Shown here piece by piece: positions 11,109 to 23,714 of a DNA stretch of 64,000 nt. Location: contig CP136893.1 of assembly GCA_034359265.1 (NCBI GenBank), forward strand, positions 44,093,501 through 44,157,500. The letters run 5' to 3'. The position numbers and the translations under genes are program-made. The stretch comes from Canna indica (taxonomy: Eukaryota > Streptophyta > Magnoliopsida > Zingiberales > Cannaceae). A model generated the notes under the pieces. That model saw only the letters and a list, made by a program, of their open reading frames with translations. It did no database searches and was not told the origin of the DNA. How positions within the stretch are numbered: the first letter of the stretch is position 1; each line of letters begins with the position of its first letter.

Positions 11109-11861
11109 GAAGCCTTAGCAAGCTTTCCACCATTGATCCAAGCTTCCATTGAACCATATTTGATCATCTCTAAAGGATTTCTTGAGCCATCTCTTTGCAA
11201 TCCCTAGTTTCCATGATAAAAACCTTGATCTAGCCTTTGAACCTTCAAGATTCATCTTCTCAAAGCATCAAGAGGACTAGGGAGTTTCTTTTGGAGATAA
11301 GTATAGTTTGATTTGTTTATTGCTCCAATTGTTATTGTATTTTCTTGGTTATTTTCATTGTATACCATTTATGTAAACCTAGGTTGCTAGGTTTGATTGA
11401 GTTGGTGGTTGCCTTGGTGTTAAGGCTTAAACCCACCATCGTAAACATAGTTTACTAGGATTAGTCGAGTTGTCCTTAGGTTGAGGTGGGAGAGTGCTCT
11501 CGGTAGGAAGCCGGGATACTTCCGGGTGTGGAAGTGCCTTCGGTTTGAGACCGGAGACTTTTTGGTGTAAAGTCCTGATTGTAAGGAAACTAATTAATCT
11601 AGTTAAACTAGTTTGGAAATCCTAAGCGGGGTACTTAGGTAGTGGAGTAGGCATTGGGGCCGAACCACTATAAATAATTGTGTTAGCATTGATATATTGT
11701 TTTGTATTAATTGCTTTATCATTTATCGCTTCCGCATTTAATCATTTAATCATTAATTGCCTAAGTAATCTAAGAAACGTTTAAAATCGGAATTAGGCGA
11801 TAAGATTAGTTAACACACTATTCAACCCCCCCCCCCCTCTAGTGTGGTCATTTCCCCAACA

Positions 11862-12204
11862 TTTTGCGTTTGGCTAGCCAGGCCATATCAGGAGGGACTA
11901 CCCTGCAAGCAGTCAAGCAGCAGTACCACCCGGAGGGAGAGCTCCTATAATAGCTTTAGTGGTGCAGTGGACTCAGACTCAGGGGACAGGGCAGTAGCGC
12001 AAGGCGGGTCTAGGGAGGCCCCCTGCTCTTGTCTTTGCATTGACTCCTGAGGGCGCGGAGGCGTCCAATACAGTGGTAACAGGTATCATTTCAGTTAGTA
12101 TATTACCTTGCTATGCACTATTTGATCCATGTGCTACTCATTCATTTCTATCTGAGTTGCTGGCATCGAGGTTGGGGAAGGATATATTACCTGATGGATG
12201 GTTT
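11862..12204 (+). pseudogene. Ty3/gypsy gag-protease fragment
   Basis: The plus-strand frame from 12040 reads into an aspartic protease of gypsy type: a VVTGI-S strand, then FDPCATHSF where the family has D-S/T-G. The catalytic glycine position is changed, so the site looks dead. The upstream part (11870-12030) is a serine/glutamine-rich gag tail. Left of it is the end of the family C LTR; to the right it runs into an opposite-strand family B LTR near 12204. It is probably a remnant of the element into which family C inserted. Confidence 0.6.
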
Positions 12205-13618
12205 CCAGAGTGTGTTCTATGCTTCCAAACTATTTTTCTGGTCGAAACGATAGGTTACATGACTATGTTCAGCAAACTATGCACATTACAAATAGGATTT
12301 CAAAATCAACCCTAAAATAAACAATTCAGCATGCAGTTTTCCGCCTAATTGAGTTTCAACACATTAGAGATGATTTAATCCGAAAATTACATAATTAAAT
12401 TCCTTAATTATCAACACACCTGAATTATATCATGGAGACAAAATTCACAAGAATTAAATCATGTTTGTTTAGCCAAGATTTACAAGCATCAAGATAATCT
12501 TTAAACAAGATCTCAACTTCATGATCAAGAACCCATATTAAGCACACCCATGGCTTAAGATCAAAATCATATTTTTATAAACATGATTAAATTCCAAAAA
12601 ATCATAGATTTAAATCTAAGGCATGCAACCACAATTTAAGAACCTAATTAAGCAAACAATTCAAGTTTTACACTTCAAGATAAACAAGATCGCTCACTTG
12701 GGCATTTCACCGAACACCTTGAGGGCGCCCCTAATTCTTCCTTGGCCGAGCACCCCTAGGATCATCCTAGGGCTGTCGAGCCTCATAGGGGAGGGTTTAG
12801 GGCCTCCTCAAGCATGACACAAAAAAAGAACGGCGAGCATCCGAGAGATCATCGAAAATAAATCAAGAACATCAAGCCTCCAAGAACGGCTTCAAGAAAC
12901 TCTAAGAAATCCCGAAGAAGAAGGGTAAAACCACTCACCTAATTTGGAAAGATGATTAGAAAAAATCCTGGACGATGGCCCTCGAATCCAACTTCAAAAG
13001 ATGGTGGCTCGACTCAAGAAAGGGGAAGAGAGGGGGGCGGCAGGTCACTTCAAGCCGTCGGCTTGAGGAGAGGAAAAGGGGAAGAGAGGGAAGAGAGAGG
13101 GGCGGCTCGGCTTGGCTGGGCGGCTCCTCTCTGCTCGACTCCAAGGAAGGAAGAAGAAAGGGAAAAAGAGGGAGAGGGCGGCTGGCTCGGCGGTGGCTAG
13201 CTTGGCGGCTCCAAGCAGGAAAGGGGAAGGGCGGCTGGCTCCTCCCTTCAAACCTTTGTGCGGCTCCAACGGGGAGCCGCATGCCAATGGGGGAGGGTTT
13301 TTATACCCTCTTCCTTAGACCTAAACCCACTAACCCCCTTACCAAACCCGAATCCGCCTTGAGCCAAATCTAAACCCGCTAACCCGAACAAGCTTAATTA
13401 ATACAATCTAAACCCATAGATGAAAACAAGCAACCAACACATTCAATCTAATTAAATAAATTAGCTATATATAATTAAAAATTATAATTCAACTCACCCG
13501 AGCTCGCAGGCTCGCACCGGACCATGAGTTGACTCGGCTCCACCTCGAACTAGTCCAGTAGGCTGGAAAACATAAACCATAGGAGGAAAAATATAATTAA
13601 GATATCTAGGATATTACA
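12205..13618 (-). repeat. Family B LTR, inner copy (3' part lost)
   Basis: Read on the minus strand it starts TGTAATATCC at 13618 and shows the same landmarks as 61380-63531: a TATA-like motif (13298-13305), a purine/pyrimidine-biased GC-rich block (12950-13250), a CTCGGCCAAGG-type segment and a TTTCGACCAGAAA stretch. It breaks off near 12204 against the gypsy fragment. It lies inside the 3' end of the next LTR, at the point corresponding to 63876. One side of the target duplication may be CTCAT (13619-13623); the other is lost. The left boundary is approximate. Confidence 0.7.
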
Positions 13619-15658
13619 CTCATGCACAAGCCAACTCACAAAAGATAGCGGAAAGAAACAACAATTTTATTTATAAGAGAAACAAAAACAGATTTTTATT
13701 AAATAATATAGTTTTTGTCAAAACATGAATGTCCCCATGGGACTACAACTCCAAAATACCAAAACAAAGGTGCATGACAAACTACTACAGACTCGACTAC
13801 GACCCCTAACTAGGACTGCTATGAGATCATGTGGCTCCTCTGCCCTCCAGCTGCACCAAGTGCTCCAGCACACCTCACCAGTCAACCTCTGCAAAACAAA
13901 ACAACGACAACGAGTGAGTTCAAAGAACTCAGTGAGCGGTTCTACCAACCCCCACGATAAAACATCACAGAGATAAGATGCGCAAAGTAAAACTCCTAAC
14001 TCAAGCAAGAAAAGGTCACAAGGGAGTGACCAGGTAACAGACCATCTGGCCACCACGCTCTCGAAAGCAGCCAACACCCAAATGGTGAAGATCAACAAGC
14101 CTAAGCCCACCATGCCCTAAGGCAACAACACATACTAGGATAATCTGGAAGGCCCTCCGAATTTATCCTAGCATAAAGAAACTCAGGAGCAATCGGGAAG
14201 GCCCTCCGAACTTACCCCTTTAAGATATCACAGGAATAATCGGGTAGGCCCTCCGAACTTATCCCACGAGGCTAACCAGAACAGTCGGGATTTGCTCAAC
14301 CAAACTTGTTCCACATATTGGGAATTAGCCATCTAATCTCCTAGGCCTAGCTCGTAATCCGGCTCCTCAACGAGCCTCTCTGCCATTCAGAAAGATATGG
14401 CGCAACATGACCTAAGTCAAGTCTCTCCTACAGTGTCTTAGGGGTGTTCTTATTGGAAAGCGTCTCAACACTCCAATACCCGACCCCAACTCCTAGACCC
14501 GTAATGTCATAACCTGTGTGGTTTTATTTCATGTATAAACATCACTTGTTGGTTTATAACAGATTATGCTGACCCTTTTTCCCCAATTTTAATTATGCAA
14601 TTAAAATTTATATCACCAAGATTAGGGTTTTATTTTAGCTTACTGTTGAGCCCCAAACTGGTGCACCCGAGTCGAATCTGACTCCCAAAGTGTATCCTCT
14701 GAATCCCGACTATGTTTGCTGGTCAAAATGATAGGTTACACGACTATGCTCAGTAAACTATACACACAACAACATGAATTTCAAAATCAGCCCTAAATCA
14801 ATAATTCAGCATATAGTTTTCAGCGAAAGAATTCCAGCACATCAAGGGAATAAACCCATAATTTATAGAAATTAAATCATTAATGACTCTCAAAACAGAA
14901 TTATAACATTGAGACAAAATTCACAAGAATTAAATCATGTTTGTTTAGCCAAGATTAGCAAGCATCAAGATAATCTTTAAACAAGATTCCAACTTCATGT
15001 TCAAGAACCCATATCAAACACACCCATGGCTACATGATCAAATTCTATTTTTATAAACATGATTGAATTCCAAAAAACACAGATGTAATTTTAAAGCATG
15101 CATCAACATTACAAGAACCTAAATTGGTAAGCAATTCAAGGTATAGATCTTATGATAAACAAAAACCCTCACTTAGGCATTTCATCGAACACCTTGAGGG
15201 CACCCTCTTCTTCCACCTTGGCCGAGCACCCCTAGGGTATTCCTAGGGCTGTCGAGCCACAAAAGGGGAATCCTCGAGTTCCCTTCCACAAGTTGGCACA
15301 AGATTTAGCGATCAAAACCCACGATTTGACGAAAAACAACCTGGATCCAAACCTTCGTTTACCCGCAACCGCCTCAACCCGGATCCAAACCCACTAACCT
15401 CTCAACCCGCTAACCGAACTAAGCTTAATTAATCCTATTCTAATCCCATGGAAAATTACAAGCAACAACCACATGCACATCCACACATCACATAATTAAA
15501 CAATCGTGCATTAAACTTAAATAAATTCATCCAATCAAGGAAAGAAACTACAAAATCAAATTCCTACTCACCCGACTCGGCTCGACCTCGAACTAGTCCG
15601 CTAGGCTGGCAAACACCCACAATAATTAGAAATTAGAATTAATAACTAGGATATTACA
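13619..15658 (-). repeat. Family B LTR, outer copy (last ~66 bp missing)
   Basis: On the minus strand it runs from TGTAATATCC (15658) to GTGCATGAG (13619), where the inner copy interrupts it. By comparison with 63532-63944 only the final ~66 bases, ending TGTGACA, are missing. It is of Tekay/Del type: TGTAATATCC start, GTGTGACA end in the intact copy, and a methionine-tRNA-type primer site next to that copy. Open frames inside are not supported as genes. Confidence 0.75.
14127..14290 (-). repeat. Minisatellite in family B LTR
   Basis: Repeated units built on CGGGAAGGCCCTCCGAACTT, each followed by a short variable A/T-rich part; about three to four units here. The same array is longer at 60940-61240 and 61425-61690. 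Confidence 0.75.
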
Positions 15659-16713
15659 ATTTTGGTCGATCGACTGACGCCCAACATGGGCAGAATGCCT
15701 TCGGTCGCTCGCTCGGTCGCCGACGATCGATCGGCAAGCGACTGGGCGTCGCTAACGGGCAAAAGAATGCCTGTTGACGAGCCCTCTTGTTTGGGGGGTT
15801 ATAAATATTCATCCCAAACTCACTCCTAAGTAGTTATTGATGCTTCCAAGCCTCAAAGAGTGATCCTAAGCATTTCTACAACCTTCCTTTGAGCCATCCT
15901 TGCAAAATCCCTAGTTTTGATCTCCACTTGTTGATTTAGCCTTCAATCTTCATAGATTCATCTTCTCAAGACATCAAGAGGACTAGGGAGTTTCTTTTAG
16001 AGCTAAGTACTTGTTTGATTTATTGCTCCAATTGTTATTGTATTTTGTTGTTTATTTTGATTGTATATTAAGTGTATAAACCTAGGTTGCTACGTTTGAT
16101 TGAGTTGGTGGTTGCCTTGGTGTTAAGGCTTAAATCCACCATTGTAAACTTTCTTGGTGAAATGGCCACACTAGAGGGGAGGTGAATAGTGTGTTAACTA
16201 AACTTGTCGCCTAAATTCGATTTTACACGTTTTCTTAAAATACTTGGGCAATTCACAATTTAACGATTAAATGCGGAAGCGATTAATGATAAAGCAATTA
16301 ACACAAAATAATATATTAATGCTAACACAATTATTTATAGTGGTTCGGCCCCAATGCTTACTCCACTACCTAAGCACCCCTCTTAGGATTTCCAAACTAA
16401 CTTTACTAGATTAATCTTGTTTAACTTACAATGAGGACTTTGACCCGAAGAGTCTCGCTCTCAACCTAAGGCACTTCCACACCCGAAAGTCTCCGCCTTC
16501 TTACCGAGAGCACTCTTCCACCTCAACCCTAAGGGACAACTCAACTAATCCTAGTAAACTATATTTACACCGGTGGAATTAAGCCTTGAACACAAAGGCA
16601 ACCACCCAATCTATCAAACCTAGCAACCTAGGTTTGCACAAGTTCAAATACAATGAAATAAATACCAAAATACAAGTAATGGAGCAAAAATACAACAACA
16701 CAAATACTTAGCT

Positions 16714-17250
16714 CACTACAAAAAAAAAATAGAATTAGTGGCAAGCTATTTTTGCCACAGTAGTGACCTACAAATGCAAAATGATGATTCAATGGCAAAA
16801 AAGTGCTTGTCAACTGTTTGCCACATTAGGTATGCCGCTAAAGGTCATTTTTGGCTTTTGTGACGAACTTTAGTGGATTGCCACAAATTGCAATTTCTTA
16901 GTGGCAAATGAAAAAGTCAAACTACCTCCACTCTATTGTGGCAAACGAGACTTGTTAACGCCACATATCATTTATTGCAAAAACTTTTGCCACTTATTAA
17001 TAAATATTTGCCATTATTCTACCCTTTTCGTGGCAAAAATATATACATTTTGCCATTAAATATCTAATTTGCTATAAAAATTTTTGCCATTGTATGTTTG
17101 ATCCTTTGTCATTAATCGCTAAAATGAATTTGCCACTAACACGATTTTAAATTTGGATTATTGCCATAATATTAGTGATGATTTTGCCACAATATGTAAT
17201 GTGTTTGCCACAACTTTGAGAATCTATGATGAATAAATTTGCCACAAACA
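16714..17250 (+). repeat. CACTA left TIR and subterminal repeat block
   Basis: After the ~30-base TIR, TTTGCCAC-type motifs and their complements recur more than ten times in both orientations to about 17250. In this superfamily such blocks bind the element-encoded TNPA-like protein. Here that role is inferred from position and repetition only. Confidence 0.75.
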
Positions 17251-17872
17251 CACAAAATTTAACAATTAATCATTCATTAATATAATAATCCACCTGCTAA
17301 TTACAAAACCAACCACCTATATATCCAACCATCAATAAATCCAAAATAAGTTCAATATTAATCCAAATACATCAAAACAACATTGTCTACCAACACGAAA
17401 TAGTCTAAACTATCTAATATCTATTAAAAAGAAGTTACAATAGGTACGCACAATAGTTTGTGCGCCAAAAAAAACCAAACAACACTGCCCCAATAAAAAG
17501 AAGTTACAGTACATCTACTAGGTTCGCCTCATTTATTCTTCTTTTTCTCCTGCAAAAGAAGGGAAGTAAGAACACCACCTCATTAGTTCCAACTAGAAAA
17601 TTGCAAATAGAAAATTGCAATATATTATAACCTAATGATGTAAATATGCAAGCATTGTGTATACTCAGAAATTGCAAACAGTACACAATAATAAAGTCTT
17701 ATTTAGCTATTCGGGTTAATGTTAGTGAACTCTTAATGTGAAACTAAATAGCATATTACAATAGTGATTACAATAAATCTATCCAAAATTAAATAGAATA
17801 ACAATTTATGCATGAGTCCTGAACTTGAGCACGAATACCAATCCATTAATTTCACATTCTTCTTTTATCATG

Positions 17873-19352
17873 TGTTGGCTTTAGGTTTTCAACCTTTGTC
17901 TTAATCTCTTAATCTCAATTTTGATGATAACAAACATGGAACTAATATTTCGTCGAGAAATCTTTCAGGTTCCATATCGATCAGTGCGGACATTGATCGT
18001 CGCACTCGGGTTCATCGCAGAAATTTCTCGAAGCTCGACGAGTGCACCAAAGTCGCATTGGACGAGTCCAAAGATCAAATGAAAAGCTCTCCAAGTTGAT
18101 GCTCATTGAAAGCCGGAACTCGAAAATGAAGCACGCAAGAAAAAGGGCTGAAAAATCAATATCAACCTTTATTCGGTCGATCGAACAGTGTAAGAAATTG
18201 GTAGTAGCCAATTCGGTCGACCGAACACTGCCAAAAATTTGCATTGGCTACTTCGGTCGACTGACATAAGCCAAAAATGGGTAGTAGCCCTAGCGGTTGA
18301 CCGATCAGTCGACAGGAATGAGGAACGCGTAGTCGTGCGACCCTGGCTTCCTTGCGTCTGTCGACCGATGGGTCGACCGAATGTGGGATCGCCAATTTTG
18401 TGTCTGGGCGGTCAACTTGTAAGTCGACCACACAAAGAGGGAAGGCAGCGGTCGTTGGAGCGGCCGATCGGTCGATCGATTGATCAATTGACCGAGCGTC
18501 TGCAACGGATAGTTTTCTATCCGTTGAGCTGTCGTTTCCTTGAGAGGCTATAAATATCATTCATCTAACCTCTTTAAATTTATTCTCCCACTCTTACAAA
18601 CTTGATTGAGCATTCTAAAGGGAGATTTGAGCCTTCAAAGGATTTATCAATGGTGCTTTGTTCTTTCATGAAGAAAATCTGAAGCGCCTACCTTTCTTCC
18701 TCAACTCGGTTTTCGATTCGAGCCCTACTACTCGACGAGTTGGAGGTTCCAAGGCTTGGAAAAGAGCTTTTACTCTTGGTTTTATTCTTAGCTCTTTTGA
18801 TTGTAATTTTTATCTGTTATTTAAAATGTTGTCTCTTGGATTTGGGTTTGTACGAAGACCGCGTGTTAGGTCTTCTTGTGTGAAAGTGGTTACCTTGTTT
18901 GTGAAGGTGTAAAGCCACTTGTGTAAACTTAGTGTTTACTAGGATTAGTTTAGTTATCCCTTAGGGTTGAGGTGGAAGAGTGCTCTCGGTAAGAAGGCGG
19001 AGACTTCTGGGTGTGGAAGTGCCTTAGGTTGAGAGTGCAACTCTTCGAGTCAAAGTCCTCTGTGTAAGGGAAACCGAATTAATCTAGTAAACCTAGTTTG
19101 GAAATCCTAAGCGGGGTGCTTAGGTAGTGGAGTAGGCATTGGGGCCAAACCACTATAAATTCTCATGTTTGCATTGATTTACTGATTGTTTTACTTGCTT
19201 AATTATCTATCGATTCCGCATCAAATCATTCAATCGAAAATTTCCTAAACGATCTAAGAAAATGATTAAAATCAAATTTAGGCTAATCAATTTAGTAAAC
19301 ACACTATTAACCCCCCCCCCCCCCCCCCTCTAGTGTTGCCATTTCGCCTACA
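17873..19352 (+). mobile_element. Family C solo LTR in CACTA element, TSD TCATG
   Basis: 1480 bp, starts TGTTGGCTTTAGG and ends GCCTACA, flanked by perfect TCATG repeats (17868-17872 and 19353-19357). It has the palindromic array (about 18172-18490), a TATA-like box near 18550 and an 18-base C run (19311-19328). It is the innermost, hence most recent, insertion of this nest. Small open frames inside are not real genes. Confidence 0.92.
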
Positions 19353-19824
19353 TCATGTTCATCATTCCTACTATATATAGCCATAAAAAAGAACCAATCA
19401 GATGACCTTCCCAAAGACAATATACTCCGATGCAAAGATAATTTGATAATCAAATTCATGCCAAACATATTCGATCATTGGGAGTAAAATTTGCAAATCC
19501 TCCAAGCAAGCCCTACCAAGTACTATATAGCACCAATCATTAACAAAAATAAAAATGACTAACATTGCTCTTTTCCAAATCTAGAAACATAGAAAAATAT
19601 GAACTTTTAATTCACAGAAAAAATGTTGACATCAATCTAGAAACATAGAAAAATGTCATTCACAGGAAGTTACTTACTTGGCTTGAACATTGGAAGGAAG
19701 TGAATATAAAATACTCAGAATGTTGACCATCACCAAATACTCAGAGTTTTGTTTGCAAACTATGTATTTAAACCAACTAATCATACTAGTGTGTTGAGCT
19801 GGAACATATGGAAGAAATTCTTAC

Positions 19825-20494
19825 CTTAGGGGCATTTTGCAATTTCGATAATATCATCACAATTGCTTTAATCTGAGCCAACATCTCTTCTTGTCATTTT
19901 TTCATGTCATCCTCAACTCTAATGTTTGCAAGGGCTGCCTCTTTTCGTGCTTCCTCGGCTTCCATTTTTCCTTTCTCAGCTTGTTCCTTCAATGCCTGAA
20001 CCACTTTTCCTGCTTGTTCCTTTAATGCCTCAACTTCTTTTTCTGTTGATTCTTTCACTACAAGTACTTCTTTCTTCGCAAGTTGAAGTTCTTTCTCCAA
20101 CAGCGCCTTCTCTCGCTCAGCCAATTCTTTCTCCCTCGCAGCTAATTGTTGGACTCTCAACCCGTCAGGCTTAGGTCGCGGCCCACGATCACGTATATAA
20201 TTTTTCTTTTGTCCAAGAACCTCGGAGTACATCTTATCTTCATCAACTTCCTCGCCGACTTCTTTTAGAGATTCAATTCTTGCCTTCACTTCCTCCTAAA
20301 AAACAAAAAATTAATGGATTACAACTAAAACCTATTGCAACTAATATTTTACTATATAAGGAGAATTATATATCAACTAAACTTACATAATTTGTCCTAG
20401 CCTGCTCATTGATCCAATCATTCTTCTTCTTACTCCAGTGAGTTTCATAATACAATTTGGACATGGAAGGCCACTCCATTGTATCTTTATTGGT
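19825..20494 (-). pseudogene. Transposase_24-like (CACTA ORF1/TNP1 type) fragment, two exons
   Basis: Exon 1 spans 20494-20387, opened by TTTTTATGTCAG and closed by a GTAAGT donor; it encodes a Trp/Lys-rich stretch (MEWPSMSKLYYETHW). Exon 2 starts at 20295 after a T-rich AG acceptor and the frame continues in phase. It contains a DEDKMYSEVLGQK segment resembling the conserved part of plant Transposase_24 proteins, then about 80 residues of Lys/Glu/Ala heptads (probable coiled coil). One TGA at 19894-19896 interrupts before a donor-like GTAAG at 19824. These proteins accompany plant CACTA elements. Upstream exons are not recognisable. Confidence 0.6.
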
Positions 20495-20559
20495 CTGACA
20501 TAAAAATAGCATGAGCCAAAAATACATTAAAGATAAATGTTTACTTGTTTCTTCTGATT

Positions 20560-21700
20560 TGTCCTCGACGGGTTTAGAACAGTTCTAGGAAAAGTAAAAA
20601 ATTGAACAGACCAATAAATTAGAACAGTTCTAATTTTTGAATAGTTCTGAAATCTGTTCTGAAATCAGAACAGTTCATAGACAAATTTTGAAAGACAAAG
20701 CTTTACTTTTACAAAAAAGAAAATTCATAAGCCCATTAGAACTTCTGAAAAAGTCATTTCTTTGTTCAACCTCGACTGCTAGTGAGTAGTGACTTAATTA
20801 CTTCTCAAAACAATTCTATATAAAACATGACATGTAGTAAATTCTACTCAAACAAGGGCATTTGGAGTTTGGAGTATTAGAACATTGCACATCAATTAAT
20901 AAAAACATAATAAAGAAATACAAAAGAAAAAAAATGTCACTCTAAAATCTAAATCATATGTGGTTCAATCAAAATAGTAAATAGACCAAACTCTAAACTA
21001 TGGTTGCTGATTGTAACAAGATGTTTTCTTTTACAAACAATCCAACCCTCTCATCCACCAAACTAGGAGAGATAGAGGATCGCCAATCAAAGGGTCAATC
21101 CGGGTTGAACCACTAATCAACCAAGATTTAATCAAAAAATATATAACTATTACTAACAAATATATGCATATATGCATTAAAAAGATTCAAATATCCATTA
21201 CGCAGACACATCCATTAGAATTACATGTTAATTTACCAAACTTTACAGAATAATAGTATGATCAAAATATTCAATAAAATATATTTTTTACAGCATCAAT
21301 ATCGAATGTTCTAACTTCATAATGTTTGCTACTTAACTCTTGATCCTCTACTTAACTCCTAATTTCAGAACAGTTCTGAAATATCAGAAATCAGAACATA
21401 TCTGAAATATCAGAACTACTCTGATTTCAAAATAGTTCTGATTTCGAAACAATTCATAACTGTTCTGATTTCAGAACATTTCTGATTCTGTTATGAGATC
21501 AGAACAATTTTGAAATCAGAACTATTCTGATTTCTGAACAGAATTTTGCAGTTCTGATTTCTGAAATCAGAACTGAATCAGAATAGTTCTGATTTTTGAA
21601 AAGAAATAAAAATCAGCAACAGTTTTGATTTATCCTCAACGAGTTCAAAACAGCTCTAGAAATAAAAATCAGAACAGTTCTGGAAATAGTATATAATATT
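20560..21700. repeat. Degenerate array of the palindrome TCAGAACAGTTCTGA
   Basis: Two clusters (about 20565-20690 and 21365-21690) consist largely of overlapping variants of AGAACAGTTCTGATTTC in both orientations, separated by A/T-rich DNA. It lies inside the CACTA element, in or near introns of its former ORF. No coding potential. Confidence 0.75.
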
Positions 21701-23690
21701 TGACTTTTTTTACCAATTTAAGTTCTCGATGAGCAAAACCCCATATTGAAGCATAACAACATCTCTTCAATCACAACATAATAAATCGAAAAATGGTAGC
21801 AACATTTGCTTAAAGAAGAAATAGTCCTAAACAAATCACATCGAGAAGAAGAACAAAGATGAATAAAGAGTTTGGTGAAAATGATTTTTCACTCACCTTG
21901 ATGTTGAGAGGTAGTAGAAATTAGCCGTCCAAGACAATGTAGGACCCAAAAGCTTCAACCAATTTGTCTTCATTGAGAAACTCTTCGAAAAAAATGATAG
22001 TGAAGTTTTAGGCATTTTATAACCTAAAAAGTGTTAGATCCATTTCCTAGAACATCGTACACACAAAAACTAACTCACCCTAAATCAAAAAACTTGTGAT
22101 TAGGGAAACCAAAGCATTGGAGTTCTTGGTGAACAACAATCAAACTCAAGAAGTAAAAAAAAAGACTAAATTTCTACAAAAAAGGGAAAAGAGAGCAGAG
22201 CATAAACAATGATCTATAACCTGTTGATAGTGAATCTCGTTGAGCAAAGATGTAAAACCACACAGCCCAAAACTAAAAACATGAACTTTTCGCGAAGAGG
22301 AATGCAAGATCACATTATCCAGGTTTAAGAGCATCAAATTAATGTCAATGAGAGTCCATACATGAGGATCATTGTCAAAAAAAAAATTAGTCTACTGACT
22401 TTGCAAGACCATAATCCTTAACTGGATTACAGGAACTTTATGTAGGGTTTCCTATTGTAACAAAGTCCTAAAATTCAAATTAAATGTAGGGTTTGCAAAA
22501 GCAGATATGTGAAACAAATATGTGAAGAAATTGGCAATAAGTTAGCTCTTCCAAAGCATGCTTCTTCAAGATTCTATTTCAAAATTCATAAGTACCACAT
22601 TCATTACTACTATACTCTGCCAAGTATCGACCAGTGCCATTATTGCCTGTCTATGTTTCCTAGTGGAACTTGACACCTAATTGTGGAATCCAACAGCAAT
22701 TAAAGAAAGTTCAAGCATTTCTATACTAACTCAGATCTTCATCAAGATAATAATACATGATATTTTCTTAACTCAGAACTTTAAATGTGACACTAATCAA
22801 CTGGGTATTTGCTATGAAGATATTATGTTAAGTCCAAGCTTGAGTTCCTTACCTAGAATTTTGGCGCCAAGAGCAAGAGACGAGCAGCGAGGCTACAAAA
22901 ACATGGTTTGCATTAAACTCAAGAAGACATGAAGAACAAAATCAATGTTTGCACTGATGTTGAGAAACTAAATTTAACTATGTTTTGACCCTCTTTTACA
23001 TATTAAACCATTATTAAGTACCTGAACAGAATTCAAACAAAAAGCCCTGTCACTTAACCTGAAATGAATTTGCTTGATGATAGATATCACATACTTGATG
23101 ATAGAAAAAGGGGCTTCGAGTTGTATGTTTTTGACATCAAACCAACACATGAATGCCTTTGATAGAGCAATGAATTTGTGTGCTGAGAAGCCCCTTTTTC
23201 CTCTAATAATTATTTTTGGACGTTGTATGTTGACTTGTGTTTTTGATGATGTTGTCATCATATTCAACTTCTAGCAAATGTTAACTTGAAGAAAACTTAT
23301 GTTGAATTGGTGGATGATAACAAGGTTCATGATGTGCTTTCCACATCAAACCAGCACATGAATGCCTATGATGATAGAAGAAGGAAGCGGCTAAACTCTA
23401 AACCCTAAGCAACTAAGCAACTAAACCCTAAACCTTACATTACCCATTTCAAAGCAAGGATCAAAGCCAGCCAAATGATAAAGTAGGAGTATAAACAAAA
23501 TAACCTCATGCATGAAACAACATAGATCAAGAAAGATCAGTCAATGGCAAAAATCTAGATTTAAATCACCTTGTCCTAAACAAGCACAATCACCGAACTT
23601 TTACCATTTGAACCAAAGATAAAAATTTTGAGATCCTTACCTTTCCACTCACAGAAATATCAAGCAAGATCAAGCGAGCATGGGAAGATC
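21701..23690. other. CACTA interior without recognisable gene
   Basis: A/T-rich sequence with short open frames that have no known motif, no codon bias and no splice context. It may contain diverged exons of the CACTA ORF, but I cannot support any. Confidence 0.5.
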
Positions 23691-23714
23691 AGATGAGATC
23701 AAGAGTGGTGGGTT

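Larger units (their letters stand above)
6353..11861 (+). mobile_element. Family C element 1: SIRE-like copia derivative without pol (5' end lost to family A insertion)
   Basis: In order: the end of a gag with a CCHC knuckle, a 3-kb non-coding region, a polypurine tract and a complete 1.68-kb LTR that starts TGTTGG and ends CCAACA. No protease, integrase, RT or RNase H reading frame is present between gag and LTR. The minus-strand copy at 26011-30035 has the same gag-to-non-coding join, so pol was already missing in their common source. The family A element cut it inside the first zinc knuckle; the 5' part is outside the window. Confidence 0.8.
10182..11861 (+). repeat. 3' LTR of family C element 1
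   Basis: Starts TGTTGGCCTAAG after the purine tract and ends CCCCAACA; 1680 bp. It carries the family hallmarks in order: a palindromic tandem array (10853-11035), a TATA box (11101), an RU5-like region, a run of 12 C (11826-11837) and the terminal CTAGTGTGGTCATTT stretch. Complete and useful as the reference for the other copies. Confidence 0.9.

Noticed and set aside
12952..13373. Several overlapping open frames on both strands in a GC-rich block (also 62860-63196 and 59496-59762)
   Set aside because: The same block recurs in three family B LTRs with indels that shift frame; the frames come from G/C-rich simple composition, not conserved proteins.
18042..18560. Open frames of 66-132 codons on both strands
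   Set aside because: They coincide with the CGGTCGACCG array of a family C solo LTR; open by composition.
23400..23440. Telomere-like AAACCCTAA motifs
   Set aside because: Only a few imperfect units inside the CACTA element; too short for an interstitial telomeric array.
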